Positions 1 through 8,865 of a stretch of DNA of 64,000 bases are shown here, piece after piece. The notes below the pieces were generated by a model, which saw nothing but the letters and a program-made list of their open reading frames with translations, was not told the origin of the DNA and did not search any database. The stretch covers positions 372,001 to 436,000 of the forward strand of contig NZ_FOIB01000004.1 of the NCBI RefSeq assembly GCF_900111765.1, read 5' to 3'. Within the stretch, counting starts at the first letter, position 1; each line of letters starts with the position of its first letter. Made by a program: the position numbers and the translations under genes. This DNA is from Myxococcus fulvus. Its GTDB lineage: Bacteria; Myxococcota; Myxococcia; Myxococcales; Myxococcaceae.

Positions 1-15
1 CCCCCTTCGGCGCCG

Positions 16-927
16 GTGCCCGCGAAGGCGGTCGAGGTGTCCTCCGAGGTGCCGACGTCCGGTGTGCTCCTGAGCGTGCGTGGGGTGTCCATCGAGTACA
101 TGACGGCCTCGGGGCCTTCGCGGGTGGTGGACCAGGTCTCGCTCGACATCGCGCCGGGTGAGGTGTTCGGGCTGGCGGGTGAGTCAGGGAGCGGCAAGTC
201 GACGCTCGGGTATGCGCTGTTGCGGCTGTTGCCTCCGGCGGCGGCGATCACGCAGGGCCGCATCCTGTTCGACGGCATGGACGTCACCGCGCTGTCGGCC
301 GAGGCGATGCGTGAGTTCCGCTGGAGCCGCGTGTCGATGGTGTTCCAGAGCGCGATGAGCGCGCTCAATCCGGTGCTCTCGTTGGGGGAGCAGTTCCACG
401 ACACGCTGGCGGCGCATGGGGGGAGTTCCCGCGCGGCGTCTTATGCGCGGGCGCGCGAGATGCTCACGATGGTGGGGCTGAAGCCGGAGCTGGTGCATGC
501 GTGGCCGCATCAGTTGTCGGGCGGCATGCGGCAGAGGGTGGGCATCGCGCTGGCGTTGGCGCTGGAGCCGAAGCTGGTGGTGATGGACGAGCCCACGACG
601 GCGCTCGATGTGGTGGTGCAGAAGGAGCTGCTCCAGCGGGTGGTGGAGCTGAAGGAGCGGCTGGGCTTCGCCGTCCTGTTCATCACGCACGACTTGCCGC
701 TGCTGCTCGCGCTCGCGGACCGGGTGGGCATCCTCCAGGCCGGCAAGCTGGTGGAGGTGGACACGGCGGAGCGGCTGCGCACGGACGCGAAGCATCCGTA
801 CACACGGCTCCTGCTGTCGTCCTTCCCGCACCTCGGTGCGTCCGATGTGGCGGCGCCGACCCTGGATGTCCTGGAGCACGCCGCACTGAAGCCCGCGCAG
901 GCTGCGTTGACCGGAGGTCGCCGATGA
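16..927 (+). CDS. Opp/Dpp-family ABC transporter ATP-binding protein (OppD/DppD-like)
   Basis: ATPase subunit of a peptide/oligosaccharide ABC importer acting on the inner face of the cytoplasmic membrane. Visible motifs are Walker A GESGSGKST (about residues 55-63), the signature LSGGMRQR (about 168), Walker B LVVMDEP followed by TTALDV, and the H-loop FITHD. The usual C-terminal oligo_HPY cysteine motif (CxFxxRC) is missing, unlike in the second ATPase downstream. The GTG at 16 is the first start visible, but the frame is open to the window edge, so the true start may lie further upstream. The permease and binding-protein genes are presumably outside the window. The downstream glycosidases suggest the cargo is an oligosaccharide rather than a peptide (inference). 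Confidence 0.88.
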   Translation: MPAKAVEVSSEVPTSGVLLSVRGVSIEYMTASGPSRVVDQVSLDIAPGEVFGLAGESGSGKSTLGYALLRLLPPAAAITQGRILFDGMDVTALSAEAMREFRWSRVSMVFQSAMSALNPVLSLGEQFHDTLAAHGGSSRAASYARAREMLTMVGLKPELVHAWPHQLSGGMRQRVGIALALALEPKLVVMDEPTTALDVVVQKELLQRVVELKERLGFAVLFITHDLPLLLALADRVGILQAGKLVEVDTAERLRTDAKHPYTRLLLSSFPHLGASDVAAPTLDVLEHAALKPAQAALTGGRR

Positions 928-1082
928 GCCCGAGGAGTCTTCGGTCCGATGCGCGCATCCACACCGACTCCGTGTGGATGCCATCGCGCCGCGTGGCCGA
1001 CGAGACGTCGGCGCCTCGGCGCGACGCGCTCAGGGGCCCGGCTTTCGCGCTCGAGGCCTCGCGCGCTGGGGGCCTCCGATGA
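924..1082 (+). CDS. Possible 52-residue small ORF between the two ABC ATPases
   Basis: The ATG overlaps the stop of the upstream ATPase (ATGA at 924-927), and the stop overlaps the likely start of the next ATPase (ATGA at 1079-1082). The ORF therefore fits the translational coupling of the operon exactly. The product would be an Arg-rich, soluble 52-residue peptide with no domain I recognise. It contains the perfect 10-bp inverted repeat at 955-981. It may be a real small protein, a coupling ORF that passes ribosomes on, or simply spacer in which a palindromic element has landed. Only the geometry supports it. Confidence 0.35.
   Translation: MSPRSLRSDARIHTDSVWMPSRRVADETSAPRRDALRGPAFALEASRAGGLR
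955..981. repeat. Perfect 10-bp inverted repeat with 7-nt loop
   Basis: GCATCCACAC at 955-964 and GTGTGGATGC at 972-981 are perfect reverse complements around the loop CGACTCC. The element sits inside the 150-base spacer between two operon-internal ATPase genes. It could be a REP-type palindrome, an mRNA-stabilising hairpin that tunes the ratio of the two subunits, or an operator. No T-tract follows it, so a simple terminator is unlikely. Confidence 0.7.
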
Positions 1083-2074
1083 GTCTCCCGCTCCTGGAGG
1101 CCACGCGCTTGTCGAAGAGCTTCCCTTTGGGAGGCTTCCTCTCCCGCTCGCGGCGCAAGGTGTTGCAGGACGTCTCCTTCTCTCTGGAGCGCGGAGAAAT
1201 CCTCGCGCTCGTCGGTGAGTCCGGCAGCGGCAAGAGCACCCTGGCGCGCCTGCTCGCGAGGCTGGACACCCCGGACGGCGGCGAGCTGCGACTGCACGGA
1301 GAGAACGTCCTCGCGCACGACGGCCGCGCCGCGTCGCTGTCCTACCGCGCCCGGGTGCAGATGGTCTTTCAAGACCCGTTCGCCTCGCTCAACCCCGTCC
1401 ACACCGTGGCCTATCACCTGGAGCGCTCGCTCCTGCGGCACGGCAAGGCCCAGGGCGTGGAGCTCAAGCGCCGCGTACACGCGCTGCTGGAGTCCGTGGG
1501 CCTGACGCCCGTGGAGCAGTTCGCCCAACGCTATCCGCACGAGCTGTCCGGAGGCCAGCGTCAGCGCGTCGCGGTGGCCCGGGCGCTCGCCGTGGAGCCC
1601 GACGTCATCATCGCGGACGAGCCCACGTCGATGCTCGACGTCTCCACGCGCCGGGGCGTGCTCCAGCTCCTCAAGGGCCTGACGCGCGAGCGCGGCATCG
1701 GCATCCTCTTCATCACCCACGACCTGGCGAGCGCGCGACACCTCGCGGACCGCGTGCTCGTGCTCTACGCGGGCAGCGTCGTGGAGACGGGCCACACCCG
1801 CGAGGTCCTCCAGACGCCGCGCCACCCGTACACGCGCCTGCTCCTCTCCGCGGTGCCGGACGGCGTGGACTTCCTGCGCACGCCGCTCCCCGCTCGCACT
1901 CCCGCCGGACCCGCGCCCCCACTGGGGTGCGCCTTCGCCCCGCGCTGTCCGCACGCCGACGTGCGCTGTCACGAGTCGTTTCCCCCCTTCCACCATTCCG
2001 CGGCGGAGCACCACGTCCGCTGCCACCTCGAGTCCTCGAAAGGAGTCCCTGACGATGCGGCAGTTTCCTCGTGA
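1079..2074 (+). CDS. Opp/Dpp-family ABC transporter ATP-binding protein (OppF/DppF-like)
   Basis: Second ATPase of the importer, 331 residues from the ATG at 1079. That start overlaps the stop of the small ORF before it; a longer in-frame start at 974 would add an Arg-rich tail that does not look like this family. Motifs are Walker A GESGSGKST (about residue 45), signature LSGGQRQR (about 156), Walker B VIIADEPTS, and H-loop FITHD. The C-terminal oligo_HPY motif is present as GCAFAPRCPHADVRC. Its last 20 bases overlap the start of the beta-glucosidase gene, which argues for one transcript. Opp-type importers of beta-glucan oligosaccharides next to glycosidases are known, for example in Thermotoga. 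Confidence 0.9.
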   Translation: MSLPLLEATRLSKSFPLGGFLSRSRRKVLQDVSFSLERGEILALVGESGSGKSTLARLLARLDTPDGGELRLHGENVLAHDGRAASLSYRARVQMVFQDPFASLNPVHTVAYHLERSLLRHGKAQGVELKRRVHALLESVGLTPVEQFAQRYPHELSGGQRQRVAVARALAVEPDVIIADEPTSMLDVSTRRGVLQLLKGLTRERGIGILFITHDLASARHLADRVLVLYAGSVVETGHTREVLQTPRHPYTRLLLSAVPDGVDFLRTPLPARTPAGPAPPLGCAFAPRCPHADVRCHESFPPFHHSAAEHHVRCHLESSKGVPDDAAVSS

Positions 2075-3425
2075 CTTCGTGTGGGGTGTCGCCACCTCCT
2101 CGTACCAGATTGAAGGCGCCACCGATGTTGACGGGCGCGGTGAATCCATCTGGGACCGTTTCTCCGCCACGCCTGGGAAGATTCAAGACGGCACCAACGG
2201 CAGCGTCGCCTGCGACCACTACCACCGGTGGCGCGAGGACGTGGAGCTGATGCGCTGGATGGGACTGAAGTCCTATCGCTTCTCCATCGCATGGCCCCGC
2301 ATCCTCCCCGCCGGCAGCGGCAAGGTGAGCCAGGCCGGCCTCGACTTCTACTCACGACTGGTCGACGGCCTGCTGGAGGCCGGCATCGAGCCCTGCGTCA
2401 CGCTGTACCACTGGGATTTGCCCCAGGCGCTCCAGGACAAGGGCGGCTGGGCCGCGCGCGACACGGTGAGCGCCTTCGTCGAGTACGCGGACGTCGTGAG
2501 CCAGAAGCTCGGAGACCGCGCGAAGCGCTGGATTACGCACAACGAGCCCTGGTGCATCAGCGTGCTGGGCTACGCCAATGGCGAGCACGCGCCCGGCATC
2601 AAGGACTGGGGCCAGGCGCTGGCCACGGCCCACCACGTGCTCCTGTCCCATGGACAGGCGGTGCCCGTGCTGCGCTCCAACGTGTCCAAAGCGGACGTAG
2701 GCATCACCCTCAACCTGGTGCCCGCCGAGCCCGCGTCTCCCAGCGCCGAGGACCTGGAGGCGTGCCGCTCCTTCGACGGTGGCTTCAACCGCTGGTACCT
2801 GGACCCCATCTACGGACGCGGCTACCCGCGTGACGTCATCCAGGACCATGTCGCCGCGGGCCACCTGAAGTCCGACACCCTGCCTTTCCTGCGCGCCGGA
2901 GACCTGGAGGACATCGCGACACCCATCGATTTCCTCGGGGTCAACTACTACAACCGCGCCGTCCTGCGCAGCGACCGCATCCCCGAGTCGCAGAACGCGC
3001 CGCGCGCCGTCCACGTCAGCAGCGAGCAGACAGAGATGGGCTGGGAGGTGAGCCCCCACGGCCTCACCCAGCTCCTCGTGCGGCTGCACCAGGACTACAA
3101 CCCGGGCCGCCTCTACGTGACGGAGAACGGCGCCGCGTACGGCACGGGCCCGGACGCGGATGGCCGCGTGCGAGACACCAAGCGCGTGCAGTACCTGCGC
3201 CTGCACCTGGAGGCCTCGCTCGAGGCCATCCGCCAGGGCGTGCCGCTCCATGGCTACTTCGCCTGGTCGCTGCTGGACAACTTCGAGTGGGCCTACGGCT
3301 ACCAGAAGCGCTTCGGCATGGTCTACGTCGACTACGCCACCCAGAAGCGCATCCCCAAGGACAGCGCGCACCTGTACCGCGCCGTGGTGGCCCAGAACGG
3401 GCTGGATGTGGAGCTGGCCGCATGA
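2055..3425 (+). CDS. GH1 family beta-glucosidase
   Basis: Cytoplasmic retaining beta-glucosidase of 456 residues, the normal GH1 length, with no signal peptide. The N-terminus has the family pattern FVWGVATSSYQIEGA. The acid/base glutamate is E164 in THNEPW and the nucleophile is E357 in YVTENGAAY. The sequence FAWSLLDNFEWAYGY near the C-terminus is the aglycone/sugar-binding signature. The gene starts inside the end of the upstream ABC ATPase and its stop overlaps the ATG of the next gene. It probably hydrolyses the cello- or laminari-oligosaccharides brought in by the ABC importer; the exact linkage cannot be read from sequence. Confidence 0.95.
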   Translation: MRQFPRDFVWGVATSSYQIEGATDVDGRGESIWDRFSATPGKIQDGTNGSVACDHYHRWREDVELMRWMGLKSYRFSIAWPRILPAGSGKVSQAGLDFYSRLVDGLLEAGIEPCVTLYHWDLPQALQDKGGWAARDTVSAFVEYADVVSQKLGDRAKRWITHNEPWCISVLGYANGEHAPGIKDWGQALATAHHVLLSHGQAVPVLRSNVSKADVGITLNLVPAEPASPSAEDLEACRSFDGGFNRWYLDPIYGRGYPRDVIQDHVAAGHLKSDTLPFLRAGDLEDIATPIDFLGVNYYNRAVLRSDRIPESQNAPRAVHVSSEQTEMGWEVSPHGLTQLLVRLHQDYNPGRLYVTENGAAYGTGPDADGRVRDTKRVQYLRLHLEASLEAIRQGVPLHGYFAWSLLDNFEWAYGYQKRFGMVYVDYATQKRIPKDSAHLYRAVVAQNGLDVELAA

Positions 3426-6400
3426 GAGCCCTGTTCCTCGCACCCCTGCTGACCCTCGCCCTGCACGCGCCCTCGGGCCTCGCCCAGGAGGTCCAGGCGC
3501 CCCCCGTCCAACCCGGCGCGGCGCAGCCTCCCGCGGCGCCGGTGGAGAACTCACCACCCGCCGCCACGCAGCCCGGCGGCGCGCCTCCGCCCACCACGTC
3601 CACGCTGCCCGAGGGACCTCCGAGTCCCGCGCCGTCGCCCCAGCCCATCGCCCTGCCCACCGTGGACGTCACGGCGGGCGCGGAGAAGGCCACTGTCGTC
3701 AAGCTGTACCGCGACGAGCGGGGCTTCAAGCTGAAGGTGGACGGCCGCGACTTCCTCATGCGCGGCATGAACTGGGGCTACACGCCCATCGGCGAGAACT
3801 ACCGCTACTCGCTCTGGAACCAGCCCGACGACTTCGTGCGCTCGGTGCTGGCGCGCGAGATGACGCTCCTGCGCGACATGGGCGTCAACTCCATCCGCCA
3901 GTTCGACGACATCCCGCCGCGCTGGGTGGAGTTCATCTTCAAGAACTACGGCATCACCACCGTGGTGAACCCGCTGATGGGCCGCTACGGCGCCACCGTC
4001 AACGGCGCCTTCGTGCCGAACATCGACTACTCCAACAAGACGCACCGCGAGGCGCTGCTCGCGGAGCTGGCGAAGAAGGTGGAGGTGTACCGGGGCGTCC
4101 CCGGCGTGCTGCTGTGGCTGCTCGGCAACGAGAACAACTACGGCCTGCACTGGACCTCGTATGAAATCGAGGCGCTGCCCGGCCAGGAGGACGCCGCGCG
4201 CGCGGTGCACCTGTACACGCTGATGGGTGAGGCGGCGCGGACCATCAAGGCGCGTGATGTGAACCACCCGGTGGCCCTGGCGAACGGCGACCTCCAGTAC
4301 ATCGACCTGGTCGCCCAGCACGCCGCGGACATCGACATCTTCGGCGCCAACGTCTACCGCGGCCCGAGCGTCCGTGACTTGTACGAGGAGGTGCTGCGCA
4401 AGGTGGACAAGCCGGTGCTCTTCTCCGAGTTCGGCGCGGACGCGTACAACGCGAAGGAGGGTCGCGAGGACCACCTGGCGCAGGCCGAGTACCTGCGCCA
4501 GCAGTGGGAGGAGATCTATACCCAGACGTACGGCCAGGGCCGCGTGGGCAACGCGCTCGGCGGCTTCGTGTTCCAGTGGGTGGATGGCTGGTGGAAGATG
4601 GGCCAGGAGACCAACCTCTCCCTGCACGACACCACGGCCTCGTGGCCCAACGGCGGCTACGCGGCGGACTTCGTGCCCGGCCAGAACAACATGAACGAGG
4701 AGTGGTTCGGCATCTGCGCGCTCGGCACGCCGGATGACGCGGGCATCTCCCGCATCCAGCCGCGCACGGCCTACTACCTCTTGCAGGCGGCCTTCCGGTT
4801 GGACCCGTACGCGGAGGAGACGGACCTGGACCGCATCCACGCGCACTTCGGGGCGCTGCGGCCCTCGGAGCTGTCGAAGGGGTACGAGTCCTCCATTGCC
4901 CTGGCGAAGGCGGATGAGCTCAGCGCGGTGCGCGTGTCCAACCTGCGGCTGGTGATGGACAGCTCGCTGTCGCGCGGGAGCATCGCGACGACGCGGCCGA
5001 ACCAGACGGCGTCCGACCACACGGAGTCCATCTTCTTCGACCTGGCGCTCCAGCCCGCCACCGGCGTGTACGGGCGCGCATCGTTCAACGTGGTGGGCAA
5101 CGTGGCCACCAACCGCCTCAACAACCTGTTCTACGAGAACCGGGGCAACACGCCCGCGCCGACGACGCCCACGCCGGGCGTCTCTCCGACGCCTGGAGTG
5201 GCGCAGCCGGGCGTGTCGGGGTTCGACCGGTTCGCGCTGTACCAGGCGGAGTTCAAGCTGGACCGCACGGACTTCGCGCTCGAGGGCTTCTACCGCGTCG
5301 GCCACTACCACTGGGGCGAAGAGGGCGACTTCTTCGGCCTGTACCGCGAGGCCAACTACGGGCCGAACATCGACATCTATCACGGCAACGCGCCCTTCGG
5401 CGTGGTGCTCAGCGGCAAGCGCGCCTACGAGGGCTTCAAGATCGCCATCGGCCCGGAGCTGTACTGGGGCGCCAACCCGTCCATCGTCGCCAAGTACCGC
5501 AAGGGCTTCGGCAACGCGGCGCTGACGTTGGTGCACCAGGAGGACATCGCGCGCGGTGGCACGCAGCAGACGGCCTCCGTCATCCGTGAGCGCGTGGCGC
5601 GCCGCACGGCGCTGACCTTCGAGTGGAACCAGGGTCCGCTCTCCGTGGACGTGGGCGGCATCCTCGCGGCGCCGCAGCGCATCGGCGAGGAGTTCACCTG
5701 GACGCGCGAGACGAACGGCCTGGGCTACCAGGGCACGGGCCAGGAGGTGCTGCGCGACAAGGTGCAGTTCCTCGACACGCTCGGCGCCAAGGCGCGGGCT
5801 ACGTATGACTTCGGCGTGGCGCGCGTGTTCGCGCAGGGCTCATTCCGGGGGCTCGTGGCGGACGGCGGTCCGGAGCCGAGCATCGTGCTCACGGGCTGGA
5901 GCCTGCGGGAGAGCGGGCGCGGCAACCACTTCGGCGCGCAGGCGGGCGCGTCGTTCCAACTGGGCACCATCGAGGTGGCGCCCAATCTGCTGTACCAGAA
6001 GCCGCTCATCGGACCGAACCCGAACATCCCCGACACGTTCGACCGGGAGACGGGCACGTACTTCCCGGCGGTGCGCGCGCGCAACGTGTTGCAGGACGCG
6101 TTCACGGTGCTCGACAACCGGGAGACGCTGGGCGCGGAGCTGCTCATCACCTTCGACCCGACGCCGGGGACGTGGTTCTGGCAGTGGGACCGGGAGATGC
6201 GCGAGGACGCGCCGTTCGCCGCGGGCCTGGACCTGGTGTACCGCCACCAGCCGACGTCGCGTGACGCGAGCATCGCCATCCTCGCGGATGGCAGCGCGGT
6301 GCCGTTCGCCGGCGCTCCGCCCGCTCGGGACGAGTGGGAGGCGTCGCTGCGCATGGTGGGCAATCCGTCGCAGCGACTGAAGCTGTACGGCACGGCGTTC

Positions 6401-6751
6401 GTGGGCAGCAACCAGTCGGGTGGCGAGGACGCTCGGCAGGTGCGCCGCTTCGGACTGGACGCCAACGCGCTGTACGACACGCTGCTCCTGGCCGCGCAGG
6501 TGCGCTTCAACGACTGGGGTCCGTACGACTACCACCGCATCTTCAACCTCACCTATCCGCTGCAGGTCGGAGGCGATTTGTCCTACGGCTTGAAGCGTCC
6601 GGTGCTGGGGGCGGTGTCCACGCGCTTCGGTCTGCGAGGGCTGGTGCGCATGCTGAACGAGTACTCGGAGGGCCTGAGCACGACGGCCATCTCCGAGGGG
6701 CTCGAGGGCCGCGAATACGAGGTGGGTGCGTATGCAATCCTTTCGCTCTGA
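3422..6751 (+). CDS. Secreted GH2-like glycoside hydrolase with a large beta-rich C-terminal domain
   Basis: Predicted 1109 residues from the ATG at 3422, which overlaps the beta-glucosidase stop. A signal peptide (MRALFLAPLLTLALHAPSGL) is followed by a Pro-rich linker to about residue 85. Residues 95-480 form a GH2-type TIM barrel: the acid/base is E237 in WLLGNEN and the nucleophile E336 in LFSEFGAD. The galactose-binding and immunoglobulin-like domains usual before a GH2 barrel are absent. From about residue 500 on the protein is rich in alternating Tyr/Gly/aromatic strands and looks like an outer-membrane beta-barrel, although it ends in SL rather than F or W. It may be an enzyme anchored to, or fused with, an outer-membrane porin-like domain (inference). 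Confidence 0.75.
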   Translation: MRALFLAPLLTLALHAPSGLAQEVQAPPVQPGAAQPPAAPVENSPPAATQPGGAPPPTTSTLPEGPPSPAPSPQPIALPTVDVTAGAEKATVVKLYRDERGFKLKVDGRDFLMRGMNWGYTPIGENYRYSLWNQPDDFVRSVLAREMTLLRDMGVNSIRQFDDIPPRWVEFIFKNYGITTVVNPLMGRYGATVNGAFVPNIDYSNKTHREALLAELAKKVEVYRGVPGVLLWLLGNENNYGLHWTSYEIEALPGQEDAARAVHLYTLMGEAARTIKARDVNHPVALANGDLQYIDLVAQHAADIDIFGANVYRGPSVRDLYEEVLRKVDKPVLFSEFGADAYNAKEGREDHLAQAEYLRQQWEEIYTQTYGQGRVGNALGGFVFQWVDGWWKMGQETNLSLHDTTASWPNGGYAADFVPGQNNMNEEWFGICALGTPDDAGISRIQPRTAYYLLQAAFRLDPYAEETDLDRIHAHFGALRPSELSKGYESSIALAKADELSAVRVSNLRLVMDSSLSRGSIATTRPNQTASDHTESIFFDLALQPATGVYGRASFNVVGNVATNRLNNLFYENRGNTPAPTTPTPGVSPTPGVAQPGVSGFDRFALYQAEFKLDRTDFALEGFYRVGHYHWGEEGDFFGLYREANYGPNIDIYHGNAPFGVVLSGKRAYEGFKIAIGPELYWGANPSIVAKYRKGFGNAALTLVHQEDIARGGTQQTASVIRERVARRTALTFEWNQGPLSVDVGGILAAPQRIGEEFTWTRETNGLGYQGTGQEVLRDKVQFLDTLGAKARATYDFGVARVFAQGSFRGLVADGGPEPSIVLTGWSLRESGRGNHFGAQAGASFQLGTIEVAPNLLYQKPLIGPNPNIPDTFDRETGTYFPAVRARNVLQDAFTVLDNRETLGAELLITFDPTPGTWFWQWDREMREDAPFAAGLDLVYRHQPTSRDASIAILADGSAVPFAGAPPARDEWEASLRMVGNPSQRLKLYGTAFVGSNQSGGEDARQVRRFGLDANALYDTLLLAAQVRFNDWGPYDYHRIFNLTYPLQVGGDLSYGLKRPVLGAVSTRFGLRGLVRMLNEYSEGLSTTAISEGLEGREYEVGAYAILSL

Positions 6752-6761
6752 GGGACGACGG

Positions 6762-7316
6762 ATGAAGACGTGTCTTGTGCTCCTCGCGGCGCTGGGCGCC
6801 TCCGGGTGCTACGACCGCGCGAGCTATGTCTATGGCGAGCCGATGGAGGACCTGACGCTCCAGGTGCACGACGTGACGATGGGCGTGCACCCGAGCACGA
6901 CGGTCCTGGACGACCCGAACAACCCCTTCGTGGACTCGACGCCGGGGACGGAGACGAAGTGGCTCATCCAGGCCAACGCGGGCCCGGTGGCCTCGTTCTA
7001 CGCGTGGGCCACGTTGCTGGCGCGCGGGCCGTATGGAGAGGCGCAGTACTACGTGGGGTTGAACCTGCTGGGCGTGTACCAGAACGGGCTCGCGTCGCAG
7101 GAGGACCTCCCGGTGGTGCGGGAGATGGCCATCCAGGCGTACCAGTCGGTGCTCGACAACTTCCCGGACGCGGTGACGTACGACGCCACGGGGACGATTC
7201 CGTACGAGCTGGTGACGCCGGCGTACAAGGCCATCGTGGAGATGGGTGGGACGGTGACGGGCGGGTGGGTGCTGGTGCGGACCTCGAGCGGCGCGGACAA
7301 GGCGGTGCGGCCATGA
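6762..7316 (+). CDS. Putative lipoprotein of the glycosidase operon
   Basis: 184-residue protein with a lipoprotein signal (CLVLLAALGASGC); the ATG at 6762 is chosen because it places the lipobox at the N-terminus, 10 bases after the upstream stop region. The mature part has no domain I recognise and contains Tyr/Trp-rich stretches. Its position directly after the secreted glycosidase and its 4-base overlap with the next lipoprotein gene suggest a role in binding or processing the same polysaccharide at the cell envelope. Confidence 0.7.
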   Translation: MKTCLVLLAALGASGCYDRASYVYGEPMEDLTLQVHDVTMGVHPSTTVLDDPNNPFVDSTPGTETKWLIQANAGPVASFYAWATLLARGPYGEAQYYVGLNLLGVYQNGLASQEDLPVVREMAIQAYQSVLDNFPDAVTYDATGTIPYELVTPAYKAIVEMGGTVTGGWVLVRTSSGADKAVRP

Positions 7317-7957
7317 AGCGGACCTTGGGCGTGATGCTGTTGATGCTGGGGGCCTGCCGGCCGGACCCGGGCGAGTCCGACTACGAGAACCACCAGCCGT
7401 CGACGCAAGGGGATGCGGGGCCGAATCCGGAGGAGGAGTTCCTGCCGGGGCCATTCCCGTTCCAGCAGGGCCAGCGGCGGCTGTTCGTGGGCTTCTACGA
7501 GGGAGGACGCTCGGAGGAGATCATCATCAACGACGTGGACTCGCACATCTACCTGTACGAGGGCACGGTCTCGATTGAGTCGTCGACGACGCGCGTGGAG
7601 GGGAAGCTGTCGGACCGCGTCGTCCACGCGGGCAAGGCGTGGCTCGGCTTCGGCATCCACTGGGACACGCCGCACAGCCTGGATGGATGGAAGACGCTGC
7701 ATGTGAGTTTGTTCTCGTCGGACCCCGGGTTCGCCGCGGTGAAGATTGGGATGAACGACGCGGAGGGCTTCCAGGTCGACGCGACGAAGTATGGGTATGC
7801 GAATGATGGACAGTGGCACCACCTGGCCATCCCCCTGGCGGACTTCGCGGCGGGGGGCGTGAGCCTGGCGGCGGTGCAGGCGCCGTTCGTGCTGCTGTCG
7901 GGCGCGGGGCCCTCGGGCAACACGCTGCTGCTCGACAATCTGTACTTCACGAACTAG
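7313..7957 (+). CDS. Putative carbohydrate-binding lipoprotein
   Basis: 214 residues from the ATG at 7313, which overlaps the preceding stop. The lipoprotein signal is LGVMLLMLGAC. After a charged linker, the rest looks like a beta-sandwich of the galactose-binding/CBM type: WKTLHVSLFSSD, GQWHHLAIPLADF and a closing LLLDNLYF strand are patterns common in CBM-like domains of extracellular glycosidases. It is the last gene of the sugar operon. Surface glycan binding is inferred from context; no ligand residues can be assigned with confidence. Confidence 0.65.
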   Translation: MKRTLGVMLLMLGACRPDPGESDYENHQPSTQGDAGPNPEEEFLPGPFPFQQGQRRLFVGFYEGGRSEEIIINDVDSHIYLYEGTVSIESSTTRVEGKLSDRVVHAGKAWLGFGIHWDTPHSLDGWKTLHVSLFSSDPGFAAVKIGMNDAEGFQVDATKYGYANDGQWHHLAIPLADFAAGGVSLAAVQAPFVLLSGAGPSGNTLLLDNLYFTN

Positions 7958-8233
7958 CCGGCGGGCCTGGGTGGCGGCGGCGCACGGATTTGCAACGATT
8001 GCACATCAGCAATTCTGAGTCCATCGCCACCCAGGGTCGGTATGGCAACCATTGCCGTGTGGTCGGCATTTCCGACGCGAAATTGCGTCCCGCTGCTCTG
8101 TCGCACAGCATGACCGCCGACGGGCCGCGACCGACCGATGGGGTGACTCGCACGCGACAGCAGGCGCAGGGCCGTCATGTCCGCAGTGCCACCCCATCGA
8201 CGGCCTTCACCAGGCCGTAGGAGCTGCCTCATC

Positions 8234-8692
8234 ATGACTCGAACCATTCTCTCCCTCGTCACCGCCGCCCTGCTCTCGGTGTTCCTGGGCGCATGCAGCC
8301 CCGAGCCCCAGCCGGGCGAGAGTGACGCGGAGACGATGACCTCAGAGAACGCGCTGTCCCAGGACACGGCCGCACAGGACCCGAGCCTCGCCGCCTGTAC
8401 CGCCACGGCCGTCTGCGGCACCTGCACCACACTGAACTGCACGGGTGCGTCCACGTGTTCGGCGGCGAATGGCCCCACGGGTTTCGCCACCTGTGATGGC
8501 GTCACCCAGGCTTGTCGGACGTGCTCGTTCGGCGGGGTGACCTACAACGACGGGCAGCGCGTCCCGTCTTCCATCACCATCGGCTGCTCCGCGAAGCTCA
8601 ACGGCCGGTGTCTGGGTGGCCCCTTCGCGGGCCGGGCCTGCGTGTCCAGCGGACAGTGCGGCGCGGAGTGCTGCAATGGCACCTGGCAGTAG
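8234..8692 (+). CDS. Cys-rich secreted lipoprotein, function unknown
   Basis: 152 residues. The ATG at 8234 is preceded by TAGGAGC at a suitable distance and gives a lipobox VFLGAC. The mature part has about 16 cysteines arranged in short CxxC and CxxxC spacings (for example CGTCTTLNC and CGAECC), which suggests a small disulfide-rich extracellular module. The family is not recognised. The 276 bases upstream, 7958-8233, contain no convincing gene and presumably hold its promoter. It may or may not be functionally linked to the toxin gene downstream, from which it is separated by a hairpin-bearing spacer. Confidence 0.65.
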   Translation: MTRTILSLVTAALLSVFLGACSPEPQPGESDAETMTSENALSQDTAAQDPSLAACTATAVCGTCTTLNCTGASTCSAANGPTGFATCDGVTQACRTCSFGGVTYNDGQRVPSSITIGCSAKLNGRCLGGPFAGRACVSSGQCGAECCNGTWQ

Positions 8693-8785
8693 CGCATCGG
8701 GCGCGTGAGTGCGCCTCACATGCGCTCGGGAGCTTCTTGGCGACAGGGGTCAGCCCTGTCGTCGGGAAGCAGCCCCAGGCAGGTG

Positions 8786-8814
8786 CGTGTCTGACAGTGT
8801 TTCTGTCAGGCACG
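8786..8814. repeat. 12-bp hairpin (CTGACAG/CTGTCAG core) upstream of the toxin gene
   Basis: CTGACAG at 8791-8797 and CTGTCAG at 8803-8809 pair perfectly around TGTTT. The stem extends outward to 8786 and 8814, with one G-T pair, for 12 bp in total. It lies between the Cys-rich lipoprotein and the toxin lipoprotein, about 50 bases before the toxin start. It could terminate upstream transcription, act as an operator, or be a dispersed palindromic repeat. No T-run follows on either strand. Confidence 0.6.
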
Positions 8815-8865
8815 AGTGCCAGCATCCCCTCCATGGACATTGCCCGCGAAGGACGGAGGGGAAGC

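Noticed and set aside
974..1078. A 35-residue N-terminal extension of the second ABC ATPase
   Set aside because: It is Arg-rich and unlike the family, and the ATG at 1079 overlaps the previous stop, as is typical in this operon.
8040..8060. TGGCAACCATTGC as a sigma-54 promoter
   Set aside because: The GG-to-GC distance is 8 rather than 10 bases.
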